Shown here one piece after another: positions 62,449 through 64,000 of a stretch of DNA of 64,000 bases (position 1 is its first letter; every line of letters starts with the position of its first letter). The position numbers were made by a program, and so were the translations under genes. Source of the stretch: Pseudosporangium ferrugineum (GTDB lineage: Bacteria > Actinomycetota > Actinomycetes > Mycobacteriales > Micromonosporaceae); contig NZ_PVZG01000014.1 of the NCBI RefSeq assembly GCF_003002065.1, forward strand, positions 124,001 to 188,000. Direction: 5' to 3'. Below the pieces are notes generated by a model, which was not told where the DNA came from, made no database searches, and was given only the letters and a program-made list of their open reading frames with translations.

Positions 62449-62988
62449 ATGAGCGAACTAAGCTCAAGCAGCTCCGACCGCTACGTCCAGACGCAGCAAG
62501 GCGACGCCTGGGCCGCCGATGCCGCAGCCCAGGGCAAGGTCGGCACACAGCGTCTACTCGTCGTAGAGACGGGGCCACCAACTGAAGAAGTCCGCGACGC
62601 CCTCCAGCTCGACACGGGCGCGGAGGTCGTCGTACGACGGAGGCTCATCCTTGCCGACGGCGAGCCCGTCGAAATCGCCGCCTCCTACTACCCCGCCGCC
62701 ATCGCCGCCGACACCGCATTGGCCGAGAACAAGAAGGTCCGCGGCGGCGCCGTCCGAGTGCTGGCCGAGGGCGGGCACCCGCTGGACGAATCGATCGAGC
62801 GAGTCACTGCGGAGCGTCCCACCTCGGAAGACGCCGAGCTGCTCAACGTCGCCGAGCATGAGCCCCTGATCGTCGTCCGTCGCGTCAGCTCCCCTGCCGG
62901 CCGCGAGCCGGTGGAGTACGCCGTCAATCGGATGGTCGCGAGCAGGGTCGAGCCGCTCGAGTACCGGATGCGGAACACCGAGCAGTGA
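62449..62988 (+). CDS. UTRA effector-domain protein lacking a DNA-binding domain
   Basis: 179 residues. The whole protein corresponds to the ligand-binding UTRA half of GntR/HutC regulators (VVRRRLILADGEPVEIAASYYP, ENKKVRGGAVRVLAEGGHP, LIVVRRV), with no winged helix. It is related to the UTRA half of its neighbour. It could titrate ligand or form heterodimers. GTGA overlap with the next gene couples their translation. Its N-terminus (Ser/Gln-rich) is not a remnant HTH. Confidence 0.85.
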   Translation: MSELSSSSSDRYVQTQQGDAWAADAAAQGKVGTQRLLVVETGPPTEEVRDALQLDTGAEVVVRRRLILADGEPVEIAASYYPAAIAADTALAENKKVRGGAVRVLAEGGHPLDESIERVTAERPTSEDAELLNVAEHEPLIVVRRVSSPAGREPVEYAVNRMVASRVEPLEYRMRNTEQ

Positions 62989-63761
62989 GCGCCCCGAACC
63001 GTGTCCCCGACGATGGTGTCCGGCAGCGGCAGCAGCAGATCGCCGCGAACCTACGCGCCCTGATCCTGTCCGGCGACCTTCGCGCCGGCGACAAGGTCCC
63101 GTCCACGGCGGACCTCATGACCCAGTATGGGGTGACCGACAAGACCGTCCAGCGGGCGCTCGCCATTCTCAAGGCTGAGCGGTTCGTGGAGGGTCAGAAG
63201 GGCCGCGGGGTGTTCGTCACTGCGCACACCCCGACCGTCATCCAGGCCAGCCATTACCCGCAGCCGGCCCGCGACCAGCCATACAGGTGGATCACCGACA
63301 ACGCCTCTCGTGGCAGGGCCGGCAGCATCGAGCTCTTGCACGTCGGTGAGGTACCCGCGCCGGCCCAGGTGGCGGCTGCCTTCGGCCTTGAGGCCGGTAC
63401 GCCCGTGGTGGTCCGCCAGCAGCTGTTGAGCTTGGACGGCCAGCCGGCTGAGTTGGTGTGGTCGTATTACACGACCGAGGTGGCTCGCGGCACCCGGCTG
63501 GCGGAGAACCGAAAGATCCGCGGAGGGACGCCGGCAGTCCTGGCTGAGCTGGGTTTCCCACTGCGCAATGCCGTCGACCAGGTGCTGGCGCGGCTGGCGA
63601 CGGTTGACGAGTTCATCGCGCTCAGGTTGCCCGAGGATATGCCTGTGCTGCGGCAGCTTCGCGTGGTGTTCACCGAGGAGCAGCGGCCGATCGAGGTAAC
63701 GGTCATGGTCAAGGCGGGCCAGCACTACGAGATCCAGTACGAGCTTCCCAGCGCGACATGA
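62985..63761 (+). CDS. GntR/HutC-family regulator with UTRA domain
   Basis: 258 residues from GTG 62985: winged helix at ~10-78 (QIAANLRALILSGDLRAGDKVPS, YGVTDKTVQRALAILKAERFV) and UTRA at ~95-245 (VVRQQLLSLDGQPAELVWSYY, ENRKIRGGTPAVLAELGFPL). In actinomycete conjugative elements such KorSA/TraR-type proteins repress transfer genes. The divergent palindromes upstream of its operon are the likely targets. Confidence 0.88.
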   Translation: MSAPNRVPDDGVRQRQQQIAANLRALILSGDLRAGDKVPSTADLMTQYGVTDKTVQRALAILKAERFVEGQKGRGVFVTAHTPTVIQASHYPQPARDQPYRWITDNASRGRAGSIELLHVGEVPAPAQVAAAFGLEAGTPVVVRQQLLSLDGQPAELVWSYYTTEVARGTRLAENRKIRGGTPAVLAELGFPLRNAVDQVLARLATVDEFIALRLPEDMPVLRQLRVVFTEEQRPIEVTVMVKAGQHYEIQYELPSAT

Positions 63762-63829
63762 TCGGGAGGGGGGTCGAATGGCCTCCTCTTGCGCAATGCC
63801 CGCTGCGGGCTTCGTCTATCGATCCACGA

Positions 63830-64000
63830 TCAGCGAAAAATCTGAACCTTAGTGCCGAGGATCGTAGTAGAGCAGCCATTGAACACGTCGTACTCCACCA
63901 CCGGCGTAATGCCCAGGCCGCCACTACCTTCTGCCTGTTTGGCGGCCAGGGCACCGGCCTCGCGGCACAGAGTCCACCGGTACGTCTGCAGCGACACCAC
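63830..64000 (-). CDS. C-terminal part of an unidentified protein (5' end off window)
   Basis: An open frame on the minus strand from the window edge to a TGA at 63830-63832, at least 56 codons (ending TTILGTKVQIFR), with a natural-looking residue composition. It converges with the GntR gene. No family recognised. A CCTTAGTGCCGAGG related to the operators lies within it. Confidence 0.4.
   Translation of the reverse strand: MVSLQTYRWTLCREAGALAAKQAEGSGGLGITPVVEYDVFNGCSTTILGTKVQIFR

Larger units (their letters stand above)
45037..64000. mobile_element. Integrated conjugative-type element, left end at comEC, right end off window
   Basis: Base composition falls visibly at 45.04 kb and the genes change from core functions to hicAB, small orphans, an FtsK/TraB-like translocase, multi-TM proteins, a GntR-UTRA pair and tandem DUF6907-like genes, a set seen in actinomycete integrative conjugative elements and plasmids. 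The left junction is inferred from the severed comEC. No integrase, excisionase, relaxase or Rep gene is recognised in these 19 kb, so the remainder must lie to the right. Boundaries other than the comEC break are not defined. Confidence 0.75.

Noticed and set aside
63709..63954. 81-codon minus-strand frame at the right end
   Set aside because: Overlaps the GntR gene end and has a shadow composition; the other minus-strand frame ending at 63830 looks more natural.

Overview
The window looks like chromosome of a high-GC actinomycete, most likely Micromonosporaceae (an Actinoplanes-like organism). Coding is dense and very GC-rich, GTG starts are common, and hrcA-dnaJ-rsmE, hemW, lepA, rpsT, holA and comEC lie in the usual actinobacterial neighbourhood. 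No rRNA or tRNA gene and no CRISPR array was seen.

Region 1 (1-17.6 kb, all minus strand) is a hydroxamate siderophore locus. It reads, in transcription order, two FecCD-type permeases, their ATPase, an MbtH-like protein, a heterodimeric ABC exporter, and the first ~3,650 residues of a giant NRPS that leaves the window at base 1. The NRPS order is A-T-E / C-A-T / C-A-T-E / C. The three A-domain codes read DINYWGGIGK (formyl-hydroxyornithine), IDTLISSGDK (beta-alanine-like) and DMENLGLINK (hydroxyornithine). Three iron-box operators punctuate the locus, so it should be induced by iron starvation.

Region 2 (17.6-45.0 kb) is conserved chromosome with lineage-specific insertions. Housekeeping genes are rsmE, dnaJ, hrcA (with a CIRCE operator), hemW, lepA, rpsT, holA and a 5'-truncated comEC. 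Among them are a secreted subtilase, an enoyl-CoA hydratase, a membrane GAF/PAS protein, a GlsB-type membrane protein, a MOSC protein, an APH-like kinase, a PhyH dioxygenase, a GH92 mannosidase and an NmrA-like protein. This stretch is rich in GC minisatellites (periods of about 20-50 bp), two of them in frame inside the MOSC and kinase genes.

Region 3 (45.04 kb to the right edge) has visibly lower GC and appears to be an integrated conjugative element. It begins where comEC is cut inside its conserved SGxNV motif. It carries hicA-hicB, a small HTH gene with a repeated operator, a type VII-secretion-like cassette (47.1-49.3 kb), several orphans, and a 16-gene minus-strand operon (62.2 down to 51.6 kb). 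That operon holds six of the seven candidate DUF6907-like Cys/His proteins, membrane proteins, an HTH membrane protein whose gene contains 14 copies of TGCGTCA, and an FtsK/TraB-like translocase. A divergent UTRA-only/GntR-UTRA pair with strong palindromes in the shared promoter probably controls transfer. No integrase, excisionase or replication initiator is visible; these may lie beyond base 64000.
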